Positions 25,340-33,763 of a stretch of 64,000 nucleotides of DNA are shown piece by piece. The notes below the pieces were generated by a model that saw only the letters and a program-made list of their open reading frames with translations, did not search any database and was not told the origin of the DNA. Location of the stretch: NCBI GenBank assembly GCA_020725555.1, contig DYEU01000023.1, forward strand, positions 1 through 64,000. The letters run 5' to 3'. This DNA comes from Desulfatibacillum sp. (GTDB taxonomy: Bacteria; Desulfobacterota; Desulfobacteria; Desulfobacterales; SpSt-501). The translations under genes were made by a program, and so were the position numbers. Positions within the stretch are counted from its first letter, which is position 1, and every line of letters starts with the position of its first letter.

Positions 25340-26536
25340 ATGCCGATCGCAACGCAGATCAAGCCCCGGCTCGCCGCCTTCGCGGTGATCCGGGCGATGT
25401 TCGAGGAGGGCCGCCGCCTGCGAGAGCGCTTCGGCGAGACCGGGGTGTACGATTTTTCCCTCGGCAACCCCGACGCCCCGCCGCCCGAGTCCTTCCGGCG
25501 GCGGCTCGCCGAGCTCGCCGCCGAGCCCGGCCTGGACCACGGCTACGCCCCCGTCGCCGGGCTCCCGGAGGCGCGGGCGGCCGTGGCGGAGCGGCTGGGG
25601 GCCGAACAGGGCCTGCCGGTGCCGGCGGAGACGGTGGTGATGACGGTCGGGGCCTCCGGGGCGCTGAACGTCCTTTTGCGCGTGCTCTGCGACCCCGGCG
25701 ACGAGCTCGTGGTTCCCGCCCCGTACTTCGTGGGCTACGAGAATTACGCCTTCCTCGCCGGCGCCCGGCTGGTTCCGGCGGCGACCGACGGCCGGTTTCA
25801 TCTCGACCCTGCGGCGATCGCCTCCGCCCTGGGGCCGAAGACGCGCGCCGTGCTCATCAACTCGCCCAACAACCCGAGCGGCGCCGTCTACGGGGCGGCG
25901 GAACTCGCAGCCTTGGGATCCGTCCTCGAGGAGGCTAGCCGGCGGCTCGGCCGCCGCATCTACCTCCTCGCCGACGAGCCCTACCGCGCGATCACCTACG
26001 GCGCCGCGCCGGCCCCGGTCTTCCCGGCCTACGCGCACAGCATCCTCGTCAACTCGTTTTCCAAGGATCCGGGCCTCGCCGGCGAGCGCCTGGGCTATCT
26101 CGCCGTCCATCCCGGTGCCGAGGACGCTGCCCAGATCGCGGAGGCGGCGGCCGCGGTGAACTCGATGATGGTCGTCCACGCCCCCGCCTTCTTCCAGCGC
26201 GCGATGGCCCGCGCCCGGGGAATCGGCGTCGATGTCGCCCATTACCGCAAGCGCCGCGATCTCCTCTGCGAGGTCCTCGCCTCCGCGGGCTACGCCTTCG
26301 TCCCCCCCGAGGGCGCCTTTTACGTCTTCCCCCAAGCGCCGATGGCCGACGACCGCCGGTTTGCGGAGCTCCTGCGCGCGGAGCGGATCCTCGTCAGCCC
26401 CGGCAGCGCCTTCGGCGTGCCGGGGCATTTCCGCCTCTCCTTCGCCGTCCCCGAAGCGACGATCCGCGGCGCCGCGGAGGGCCTGCGCCGGGCCCGGGCG
26501 GCGGCCCTCCGCGAGGCGGGTCGGCCGGGCGGCTGA
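25340..26536 (+). CDS. PLP-dependent aminotransferase, class I/II
   Basis: Predicted 398 aa; ATG at 25340 follows AAAGGGAGGGAAA. Fold type I features are present: YDFSLGNPDAPPP near the N-terminus, INSPNNPSGAVYG (substrate carboxylate Asn), ADEPYRAITYG, the PLP lysine in NSFSKDPGLAGERLGYLA, and a C-terminal Arg in PGHFRLSFAV. It converts an amino acid and a 2-oxo acid to the swapped pair. The specificity (aspartate, aromatic or branched) cannot be assigned from sequence alone. The gene is divergent from AOR and convergent with mrp. Confidence 0.88.
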   Translation: MPIATQIKPRLAAFAVIRAMFEEGRRLRERFGETGVYDFSLGNPDAPPPESFRRRLAELAAEPGLDHGYAPVAGLPEARAAVAERLGAEQGLPVPAETVVMTVGASGALNVLLRVLCDPGDELVVPAPYFVGYENYAFLAGARLVPAATDGRFHLDPAAIASALGPKTRAVLINSPNNPSGAVYGAAELAALGSVLEEASRRLGRRIYLLADEPYRAITYGAAPAPVFPAYAHSILVNSFSKDPGLAGERLGYLAVHPGAEDAAQIAEAAAAVNSMMVVHAPAFFQRAMARARGIGVDVAHYRKRRDLLCEVLASAGYAFVPPEGAFYVFPQAPMADDRRFAELLRAERILVSPGSAFGVPGHFRLSFAVPEATIRGAAEGLRRARAAALREAGRPGG

Positions 26537-26593
26537 GCGGCGGGCGGGCCGCTCTTGCGGCGACGCCGGCCCGGGTTCCTTCAAGGGAACTCC

Positions 26594-27460
26594 TCAGGCG
26601 GCGTCGGGAGGCCGGTTTTCCGTCTCCACCGCGGCGAGGATCCGCTCGGCGATGGCCCCCAGCGCTGCGCTCACCGGCGAATCCGGGTAGGTGCGCAGAA
26701 AGGAGCAGCCCCGGTCCGCGCAATCGACCATCCGCGGGTCGAGGGGCACCCGCCCCAGGAAGTCGATCCCCATCTCGCGGCAGGTGCGCTCACCGCCGCC
26801 GGAGCCGAAGAGCTCGACCGGGCGGCCGCAGTGGGGGCAGTGAAAGCCGCTCATGTTCTCGATCAGGCCGAAGACCCCCATCTTCACGGTGCGGCAGAAG
26901 TTGATCGACTTGCGCACGTCGGCGAGCGCCACCTCCTGGGGGGTCGTGACGATGATCGCCCGGGCGTCGGGAACCTGCTGCGCGACCGTGAGCGGCTCGT
27001 CCCCCGTGCCCGGCGGGGCGTCGATGATCAGAAAATCGAGATCGCCCCATTCCACGTCGCCGATGAACTGGCGGATGGCCGAGAACTTGAGCGGCCCGCG
27101 CCAGATGACGGCGTCGTCGCGGCCGGGGAGAAAGGACTCCATGGAGATCGCCGCGAGCGTCTCGGAGACCCTGAGCGGGCTGAGCTTGCGCTGCGGGGTC
27201 ACCTCCGGCGTCCCGGAGAGGCCCAGCATGCGCGGCACGTCGGGGCCGTGCAGGTCGACATCCATGAGGCCGACCCGCCGCCCCCGCTCGGAGAGCGCGA
27301 AAGCGAGGTTCACCGCGGTGCTGGTCTTGCCGACCCCGCCCTTTCCGCTCATGACGAGGAACTTGTGGCGGATGCGCGCCAGCGAGCGGGCGATCGACTC
27401 TTCCTGCTCGCGGCGCTGGGCCTCGGGGGAGGGGGGCATGCGATCGAGGATCTCGGCCAT
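26594..27460 (-). CDS. mrp: Mrp/ApbC-type P-loop ATPase, iron-sulfur carrier
   Basis: Predicted 288 aa from ATG at 27460, chosen because AAGGAGAAGACGAG precedes it; another ATG 30 bases upstream lacks such a site. The deviant Walker A is SGKGGVGKTSTAVNLA. LIIDAPPGTGDEPLT is the second conserved loop, and CPHCGRP supplies the two cysteines that bridge an Fe-S cluster in the dimer. The protein should bind and deliver Fe-S clusters in the cytoplasm. The N-terminal MIP18-like domain of some Mrp proteins is absent, as in many deltaproteobacterial forms. Confidence 0.9.
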   Translation of the reverse strand: MAEILDRMPPSPEAQRREQEESIARSLARIRHKFLVMSGKGGVGKTSTAVNLAFALSERGRRVGLMDVDLHGPDVPRMLGLSGTPEVTPQRKLSPLRVSETLAAISMESFLPGRDDAVIWRGPLKFSAIRQFIGDVEWGDLDFLIIDAPPGTGDEPLTVAQQVPDARAIIVTTPQEVALADVRKSINFCRTVKMGVFGLIENMSGFHCPHCGRPVELFGSGGGERTCREMGIDFLGRVPLDPRMVDCADRGCSFLRTYPDSPVSAALGAIAERILAAVETENRPPDAA

Positions 27461-27515
27461 CTCGTCTTCTCCTTCCGCCAGGGCGGTCACGTCTCCCTGG
27501 ATTCCGAGGCGCTAG

Positions 27516-27543
27516 AAGTAACCCCTCGCCCGGCCTTGTCAAG
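27516..27543 (-). promoter_or_regulatory. Candidate promoter of mrp
   Basis: Minus strand: perfect TTGACA (27543-27538), a 16-base spacer and TACTTC (weak), about 55 bases before the mrp start. Confidence 0.35.
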
Positions 27544-27608
27544 CCATAAGCGGCACAATAGCTCATTTCGCTGGACTTGCGGGCGCCTTTCGGTCTATTT
27601 CAAGTTCA

Positions 27609-27633
27609 CCTGCCGGCCGCAGCGGCCGGCAGG
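27609..27633 (+). repeat. Perfect 12+1+12 inverted repeat upstream of bcsB
   Basis: The left arm CCTGCCGGCCGC, a single A at 27621, and the right arm GCGGCCGGCAGG form a perfect palindrome, 40 bases before the bcsB ATG. It could be an operator or a leader hairpin. A weak promoter-like pair (TGGACT-N18-TATTTC, 27573-27602) lies just upstream. Confidence 0.7.
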
Positions 27634-27673
27634 CCGTGAACCGATCCTCACCGAAAGCAGGCCCGCACACCCC

Positions 27674-29944
27674 ATGACCGCCCGGATCGCCATCCTCCTC
27701 CTCCTCGTTTTCGTCGGCGTCGGCCCGGCGGCCTCCCTCGCGGAAGCCGCCGTTTCCGTCCGCCTCCCCCTCCCCCGGATCGCACCCGTCCAGAACCACC
27801 ATCTCCGGGGGGCGATGGACCGCGTCTCCTTCAGCCTGCCCATCCCCGAGCGCTGGAAGGTGCTCGGCGCAACGCTTCGCTTCTCCTACGTGAACTCCTC
27901 GGCCCTGTTGCCGCGCATCTCGCGCCTGGTCTTCACCCTGGGGGGCCGTCCGCTCGCCCAGGTGCGCCTCAACCCCGACACCCCGGAGGGGAGCGTCACC
28001 GTGCCGCTCCCGCCCGAGCTCCTTGCGCCGGGGTACCACGAATGCACCTTCTGGGTCGTCCAGCATTACACCGAGGAGGAATGCGAGGACCCCTTCGCGC
28101 CCGAGCTCTGGACCTGGCTCAACCTGGAGGAGGCCCACATCCTCTTCGAAATCGAGCCGCGGACGGTGCCGCTTCGCGTCTCGGCCATCGCCGATTTCCT
28201 CTTCGACCCGCGGAACGCCTTCGACACGCGCGTCCATCTCGTGGTCCCGGACCTCTCCCCTTCCGCCCTGCGGGCGGCCTCGCTGGTCGCCTCCGGGATC
28301 GCCCTGCGCTACGCCTACCGCACCCCGGAGATCAGCCTCGACCGCAGCCTCCGCCCCGGGGTCGACAATATCGCGATCGGCCGGCGGGCGGATCTCGCCC
28401 CTCTTCTGCCCGCGGGTGCGACGGCGGAGCCCGGGGGCGGCGCGGAAATCCGCGTGCGCCCCCTGCCCGAGCGGCTTGCGGCGGCGGGGTCCGGGGAACC
28501 CCGCTTCGTCGAGACCCCCGCCCACGCCCTGGTTCTCGTGACCGGCGGGACCGAGGCGGAGCTCGAGACCGCCTGCCGCGCCTTCGCCTCCCTCTCCTAC
28601 CCGCTGCCGGATGCGGCCGCAAGCCGGATCGAGGCCGTGCGGCTGCCCGAGGTCGAAGAGCACCAGGTGCAGCGCGGGCTCCTCCCCGGCAAGACCTACA
28701 CCTTCGCGAGCCTGGGGAAACGCACCACGGAATTCCTGCACATCTCCCCGCCGCCCCTGGACCTGGAGCTCAGGCTGCCCGCCGGGCTGCATCTCGCCCC
28801 CAACGCCTTCGCGAGCGTGATCCTGCACATGGCCTACGACGCGGCCATGCGCTCGGATTCCGTCCTCAACATCCTGCTCAACGGCAAGTTCATCGCCGCC
28901 GTGCGGCTGGACAACCCGAAGGGGGATTACTTCAAGGGCTACCGGATCGACATCCCCTTCTCCTCTTTCAAGCGCGGCCTGAACCGCCTGAGCCTCGAGG
29001 CCGAGCTGACGCCGCTGCACACCGACAAGTGCACCCTGATCCAGACCGAAAACCTGCGCCTGACCGTTTTCGACGACTCCGCGGTCATCCTGCCCGAGGC
29101 GCCGTTCTGGACCCGGATGCCGCGTCTCGACCTCTTCTTTCAAGACGCCTTCCCTCTGGGCCGCTGGCCCGACCTGCGGGAAGCGGCGGTGGTGCTGACG
29201 GAGAAGACGCCCCAGGCCGCCGCGGCCGCCGTGAACGCCGTCGCGCTCTGCGCCCAGAAGCTGGGCTACCCGCCGGCCGCGCTGGGCTGGGCGGTGGCCC
29301 CGGAGGCGCTTCCCGCCGACCGCGACCTGCTCGTCGTCGGCGCGCTTTCCTCGATCCCCGCGGCGCTGCTCGCCGCCTCCCCCGTCCGCGGCCTCGACCC
29401 GCTCCGGCTGACCTTTCCCTTGCAGCCCCGGCCCCGGCCCCATGCCGCCGAGCCGGTCGACTTCTGGGCCCGGCCGCCGCGTCCCCAGGCCCCCACCCCG
29501 ACCCACCCCGGCGACACGACCGCCCACAGCCCGGTCCAGGTCGACCTGACGGGGATCCTGGGTGCGGGCCGCGGCGCGATGATGCAGTTCCAGCATCCCC
29601 AGGCCTCCGGCCGCACGGTCACCCTGCTCGCGACCGGCGATGCCGCGGAGCTCCCCGCGTTGGGCCGCCTGCTCTGGGAACCCACGGTCCAAGCCGCCGT
29701 CCAGGGGGACTTCGTCCTGCTGCGGCTCACGGCCGAGCGGCCCGCCGCGATCGCCCTCGATCTCGGGCCGACCTACTACATCGGCGCCCCTGGCCGGATC
29801 CCCGCCCTGCAGAATTTCATCAACTCGCACCCGCTGCCCGCCCTGGGCGTTCTGCTCGCGCTGCTCCTCGTCCTCTGCATCCTTCTCGTCCGCCTGATCC
29901 GGGGACGGAGGCGCGAGCGGCTGAGCGCCGGGGAAGCGGAATGA
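27674..29944 (+). CDS. bcsB: BcsB, cellulose synthase periplasmic subunit
   Basis: Predicted 756 aa; the ATG at 27674 opens a signal peptide (IAILLLLVFVGVGPAASLAEA). BcsB markers include the jelly-roll carbohydrate-binding regions around LRGAMDRVSFSLP and ECTFWVVQHYTEEECEDPF, the flavodoxin-like segments, LNILLNGKFIAAV, and LTPLHTDKCTLIQTENLRLT. One C-terminal helix (LGVLLALLLVLCILLVRL) anchors it in the inner membrane, where BcsB clasps BcsA and guides the nascent glucan. No bcsA lies in the window. bcsZ starts 5 bases after the stop. Confidence 0.9.
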   Translation: MTARIAILLLLVFVGVGPAASLAEAAVSVRLPLPRIAPVQNHHLRGAMDRVSFSLPIPERWKVLGATLRFSYVNSSALLPRISRLVFTLGGRPLAQVRLNPDTPEGSVTVPLPPELLAPGYHECTFWVVQHYTEEECEDPFAPELWTWLNLEEAHILFEIEPRTVPLRVSAIADFLFDPRNAFDTRVHLVVPDLSPSALRAASLVASGIALRYAYRTPEISLDRSLRPGVDNIAIGRRADLAPLLPAGATAEPGGGAEIRVRPLPERLAAAGSGEPRFVETPAHALVLVTGGTEAELETACRAFASLSYPLPDAAASRIEAVRLPEVEEHQVQRGLLPGKTYTFASLGKRTTEFLHISPPPLDLELRLPAGLHLAPNAFASVILHMAYDAAMRSDSVLNILLNGKFIAAVRLDNPKGDYFKGYRIDIPFSSFKRGLNRLSLEAELTPLHTDKCTLIQTENLRLTVFDDSAVILPEAPFWTRMPRLDLFFQDAFPLGRWPDLREAAVVLTEKTPQAAAAAVNAVALCAQKLGYPPAALGWAVAPEALPADRDLLVVGALSSIPAALLAASPVRGLDPLRLTFPLQPRPRPHAAEPVDFWARPPRPQAPTPTHPGDTTAHSPVQVDLTGILGAGRGAMMQFQHPQASGRTVTLLATGDAAELPALGRLLWEPTVQAAVQGDFVLLRLTAERPAAIALDLGPTYYIGAPGRIPALQNFINSHPLPALGVLLALLLVLCILLVRLIRGRRRERLSAGEAE

Positions 29945-29948
29945 GGCC

Positions 29949-31019
29949 ATGAATGCCTTGCAGGCCGCCCTCTCCCCTAAGCGCCGGGCCGGGGTCGCCC
30001 TTTTCCTCGCCCTCGCCGCGGCGCTTGCCCCTGCGGCGCCGGCCGCCGACTGGGGGCGGTTCCAGGAGCGGTTCCTCTCCCGGGACGGCCGGGTGATCGA
30101 CCCCGGCCAGGAAGACGCAAGCCACTCCGAGGGACAGGGATACGGCCTATGGCTTGCGCTGCTCCACGGCGACCGGCCCGCCTTCGACCGCATCCTGCGC
30201 TGGACGGTCGACAACCTCCAGGTGCGCAAGGACGCGCTCTTCGCCTGGTCCTGGGGCCGCCGGCCGAACGGGGCCTGGAACGTCATCGATTACAACAACG
30301 CCACCGACGGCGATCTGCTGATCGCCTCGGCCCTCTTGCGCGCGGCCGAAGACTGGAAGCACCCGCCCTATCGCGAAGCGGCGCTCGCCGTGGCCCGGGA
30401 CATCCGGCTGCACCTCTCCGTCGCCGCCGGCAAGCGGCGCCTGCTCGCGCCCGCCTATTACGGCTTCGCCTCCCGGGAGCGGCTGCTCTTCAACACCGGC
30501 TACCTCGTCTTTTCCGCCTACCGCGCCTTCGCCCGCGCCGACGAGGAAGGCTTCTGGAACCGCATCCTGCAGGACGCGCTCGGCCTGCTGCGCGAAACCG
30601 CCGCCAACCGCTTCGGCCTCCCCCCGGACTGGGTCGTCCTCGAACCCGAAAGCCCGCGCTTCGCCCCCGAGCGCGGTCCCCATTTCGGCTACGAAGCCGC
30701 CCGCCTGCCGCTCTACGAGGCGGGGCTCGATGCGCCGCTGCCGGCTTTCGCGGGTTTCCTCGACTGGGTGGACCAGGCGGGCTACCTCCCCGGCCGGGTG
30801 AACCTCGCCGAAAGCACGGTGGCGGCGGAGGAGGCGCCGGCCGGGATCCACGCCGTCTTTGCCCTCGCGGCGGAACGCCGCGGGATGGCCGGCCTCGCCC
30901 GCCGGCTCCTCGAGCGCGGCCGGGCGAAGATCGGCGCCGAGCCCGACGATTACTACTCGAACGCCCTCTTTCTCCTGGCCGCGGCCCGAAGCGGCCGCCC
31001 CGGATTCCGCGGACCATGA
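29949..31019 (+). CDS. bcsZ: BcsZ, family 8 endoglucanase
   Basis: Predicted 356 aa with a signal peptide (GVALFLALAAALAPAAPAAD). Glycoside hydrolase family 8 residues are visible: the acid Glu in SHSEGQGYGLWLAL and the Asp in NNATDGDLLIASALL. The substrate-channel sequences FAWSWGRRPNGAWNVID and GPHFGYEAARLPLY also match BcsZ. It acts in the periplasm, trimming glucan during secretion. The stop overlaps the bcsC start (ATGA). Length is near that of E. coli BcsZ (368 aa). Confidence 0.92.
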   Translation: MNALQAALSPKRRAGVALFLALAAALAPAAPAADWGRFQERFLSRDGRVIDPGQEDASHSEGQGYGLWLALLHGDRPAFDRILRWTVDNLQVRKDALFAWSWGRRPNGAWNVIDYNNATDGDLLIASALLRAAEDWKHPPYREAALAVARDIRLHLSVAAGKRRLLAPAYYGFASRERLLFNTGYLVFSAYRAFARADEEGFWNRILQDALGLLRETAANRFGLPPDWVVLEPESPRFAPERGPHFGYEAARLPLYEAGLDAPLPAFAGFLDWVDQAGYLPGRVNLAESTVAAEEAPAGIHAVFALAAERRGMAGLARRLLERGRAKIGAEPDDYYSNALFLLAAARSGRPGFRGP

Positions 31020-33763
31020 CCCACGGCGCCCTCGCCGCACTTGTGCTGCTGATCCTGCTCTGGGGGCCGCCGGTGCGGGCCGGGGAAAAGGCCCCCGGCG
31101 GGGAGGGGGCTTTCGCCTTGGAGGTGCGCCAGCGCCCCGGGGCCGAGCGCGTGGAACGTCGCCCGCATGAAATGGAGATCGAGTGGGAAGACCCCGACTG
31201 GGTCTATGCCTCGCCCGAGGAGGCCGAGCGGATGAGGGGTCGGGATTCCGCCCTTCCCGCCGAGGCGCCGCGTCGCGAGCTTTCGCCGCCGCCCCCGCCC
31301 TCGCCCCTGGAGCAGGCCTGGGGCCTCTACCGCGCGGGCCGCTTCTCCGAGGCCGAAGCCGCCTTCCGCCGCCTGCTCGAGGGCCGGGAGGTCTCCGAGG
31401 CGCGCCTCGGGCTCGCCTACAGCCTGATCCGCCAGGGGAAACGGCGTGAAGCCCTCGGCCTCCTGGACGGGCTGCTCCGCGAAGGCTTCCGGACCGAGGA
31501 AGTGCGCCGCGCGCGGATCGGGCTGCTGATCGCCGGGGGGCGCTTCGCGGAGGCGGGGGTGGAGATCGAGCGGCTTCCCCGCCGCGAACGCGAGGCGGCC
31601 AGGCGGCGGCTTCTCGAAGCCCGCCTGGAGAACGCCCTGCGTTCCCTCCCGCCGGTTCCCGAGGCGGCGGCGCTGAAGGAGCTCCTCCTCCATCACGAGG
31701 CGCTCGAGCGCTGCCTCCGGCCCGATCTCTTCCACGGCCTCGCCCGCTCGCTCGCCGCGGCAGGCGAGGAGGAGGCGGCCGCGACGCTCGCGCGCCGCCT
31801 GCTCGATTGCCCGCTCGACCCACCGCTGCGTCTTGCGATCCTCGCCGGCCTCGCGGCCTCCGGGGACGAAGAGGAGACACTCGCCCTGCTTTCCGCCCAG
31901 AGGGCGCATCAGGCCCCGCTTGACCCGCAGGCCGCCGCGGCCCTGGAGGCGCTCGAGGCGGATCTCCTCCAGCGCAGGCTCGCCCGGCTCCCCGAAGGCA
32001 CGGCGGCGCGGCTCGAGACCGCAGCCGAGATCCTCGCCCGGCGGCCCGACGACGCCCAGGCCCTCGCCGCGCTCGCATGGGAGCGTCTTCGCCGGGGCGA
32101 TGCGGCGGAGGCCGATCGGCTGTTCAGCCGCCTGCTCGAGCTCGACCCCCAAAACCGCGACGCCGCGCTGGGTGCGGGCTGGGCGCGCCTGCAGGCGGGG
32201 CGGGACGGCGAGGCGCTCGCCCCCTTCGCCTCCGGCGCCATCCCCGAGGACGAGGAGATCCGCGAGCTGCGCCGCACCGTGCTGCGGCGCCAGGCCGACC
32301 GCGCCATGGCCGAGGGCCGCTGGGAGGAGGCCGCCGCGGCCTACGAGGCGCTTCTCCGCCTCGACCCCGAAAACCGCGAGGCGGCCGATGCGCTCGCACG
32401 CGCCCTCCTCCGCCGGGGGCCGAGCGGGCGGGATCTCGCCCGCCTGGAAGAGCGGGCCGAACGCGACCCCTCCCCCGAGGTCGTCTCCGGGCTCCTCGAG
32501 CACTACCGCGCCGCGGGGGTCGAGGACCGCGCCTGGGATCTCGCCTGCCGCGCCGCCGCAAGCCCCGAGCCCGCGATCGCCGCCGCGGCGGCGCCCTTTT
32601 TCTTCGCCCGGGGGCTCCCGGTCACGGCCTCCCAGCTCGACCCCGACGAGCGCGCCTGCTACCGCAACGCCTTCGCCCCGCGCGCCGAAGCCTTCGCGCT
32701 TCACCGCAGCCGCGAAACGCGCGGCCGCTTCGGGGATCTCGAGGAGACCTCGCTTCCGGTCTCGGCCTTCCACGCCGTGGGGCTGGGGAAAACGGCCTCT
32801 CTCACCCTCACCCCGCGCCGCCTCCGCGGAAGGGGGGCGGGGGAGACGCCGCCGGTCGGCCGCGACTACCGCGGCCTCCCGCTGCGGCAGGACTGGGAGG
32901 ACGATCTCTTCGTGCTCCAGCCCGATGCCGGCATCCTTCTCGAGGGCCGGCTTCCCGTCGAGGTCCACGTGGGGACGACCCCGCTCGGCGGGCCCGTCTC
33001 CGCCGAGCCGACCTTCTCCGCCCGCCTCGGCCCCGAGGGGGGCTTCCTCGAGGCCCACCGGCTGAGCGTGCGCGATTCCATCCTTTCCTGGACGGGGCAG
33101 AAGGACCCCTACAGCAAGGCCTCCTGGGGGCGGGTGACGCGCCTGGGCCTCGAAGGGGGAAAGACCTTCACCCTGGCGGGCATCGGCTGGCTGAGCGCGA
33201 CGGCGGGCTTCGATCACTACGACGGCCGCGACGTGATCGAAAACCAGGCGCTGCACGGCGGACTGGCGGCCGGCCGCACGCACCTCGTCGACGGCGACGA
33301 GTGGAGCTGGGGGGCCTTTCTCAGCCTCGCCCATTTCCGCCGCAACAGCGACTTCCACACCTTCGGCCACGGGGGCTACTACAGCCCCCAGCTCATGGCC
33401 CTCCTCGGCCCCTTCGTCCGGCTGCGCACCGCGGCCTGCCGCGATTTCTGGATCGACCTGCAGCTCTCGGCGGGCTGGCTCCACCAGCGGCTGCACCGCA
33501 GCGACCGCTACCCGCTCGACGAGGACCGGGAGGAGGTCTACCAGGCCGACACCGACAACCGGCTGGGGGCTTCGCTCCGGTTCCAGGGCATGAAGCAGCT
33601 CACCCCCCGCGTGGCCGTGGGGGGGCTCGCCTCCTTGGGCTCAAGCGGCGACTGGACGGAATGGCGGCTGGGAGCCGGGATCGAGATCTTCTTCGAACCG
33701 CAAAACGCCTTCTGGACCCGCCGGGACCTCTTCCGCGAATTCGGCGCCTCCTCAAACCGCTGA
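31016..33763 (+). CDS. bcsC: BcsC-like outer-membrane exopolysaccharide export protein
   Basis: Predicted 915 aa from ATG at 31016 (ATGA overlap with bcsZ), with a signal peptide (ALAALVLLILLWGPPVRAG). Residues about 95-560 form TPR repeats (for example AWGLYRAGRFSEAEAAFRRL and RFSRLLELDPQNRDAALGAG-like units). The C-terminal 300 residues are the BcsC beta-barrel domain, with HFRRNSDFHTFGHGGYYSPQ as its most characteristic motif. It would carry glucan from the periplasm across the outer membrane. It is shorter than E. coli BcsC (1157 aa) because it has fewer TPRs. The 3' end overlaps the convergent MFS gene by 12 bp. Confidence 0.9.
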   Translation: MTHGALAALVLLILLWGPPVRAGEKAPGGEGAFALEVRQRPGAERVERRPHEMEIEWEDPDWVYASPEEAERMRGRDSALPAEAPRRELSPPPPPSPLEQAWGLYRAGRFSEAEAAFRRLLEGREVSEARLGLAYSLIRQGKRREALGLLDGLLREGFRTEEVRRARIGLLIAGGRFAEAGVEIERLPRREREAARRRLLEARLENALRSLPPVPEAAALKELLLHHEALERCLRPDLFHGLARSLAAAGEEEAAATLARRLLDCPLDPPLRLAILAGLAASGDEEETLALLSAQRAHQAPLDPQAAAALEALEADLLQRRLARLPEGTAARLETAAEILARRPDDAQALAALAWERLRRGDAAEADRLFSRLLELDPQNRDAALGAGWARLQAGRDGEALAPFASGAIPEDEEIRELRRTVLRRQADRAMAEGRWEEAAAAYEALLRLDPENREAADALARALLRRGPSGRDLARLEERAERDPSPEVVSGLLEHYRAAGVEDRAWDLACRAAASPEPAIAAAAAPFFFARGLPVTASQLDPDERACYRNAFAPRAEAFALHRSRETRGRFGDLEETSLPVSAFHAVGLGKTASLTLTPRRLRGRGAGETPPVGRDYRGLPLRQDWEDDLFVLQPDAGILLEGRLPVEVHVGTTPLGGPVSAEPTFSARLGPEGGFLEAHRLSVRDSILSWTGQKDPYSKASWGRVTRLGLEGGKTFTLAGIGWLSATAGFDHYDGRDVIENQALHGGLAAGRTHLVDGDEWSWGAFLSLAHFRRNSDFHTFGHGGYYSPQLMALLGPFVRLRTAACRDFWIDLQLSAGWLHQRLHRSDRYPLDEDREEVYQADTDNRLGASLRFQGMKQLTPRVAVGGLASLGSSGDWTEWRLGAGIEIFFEPQNAFWTRRDLFREFGASSNR

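Noticed and set aside
26537-26593. Possible bidirectional terminator between the aminotransferase and mrp
   Set aside because: Only a 5-bp stem (GTTCC/GGAAC) and no U-run on either strand.
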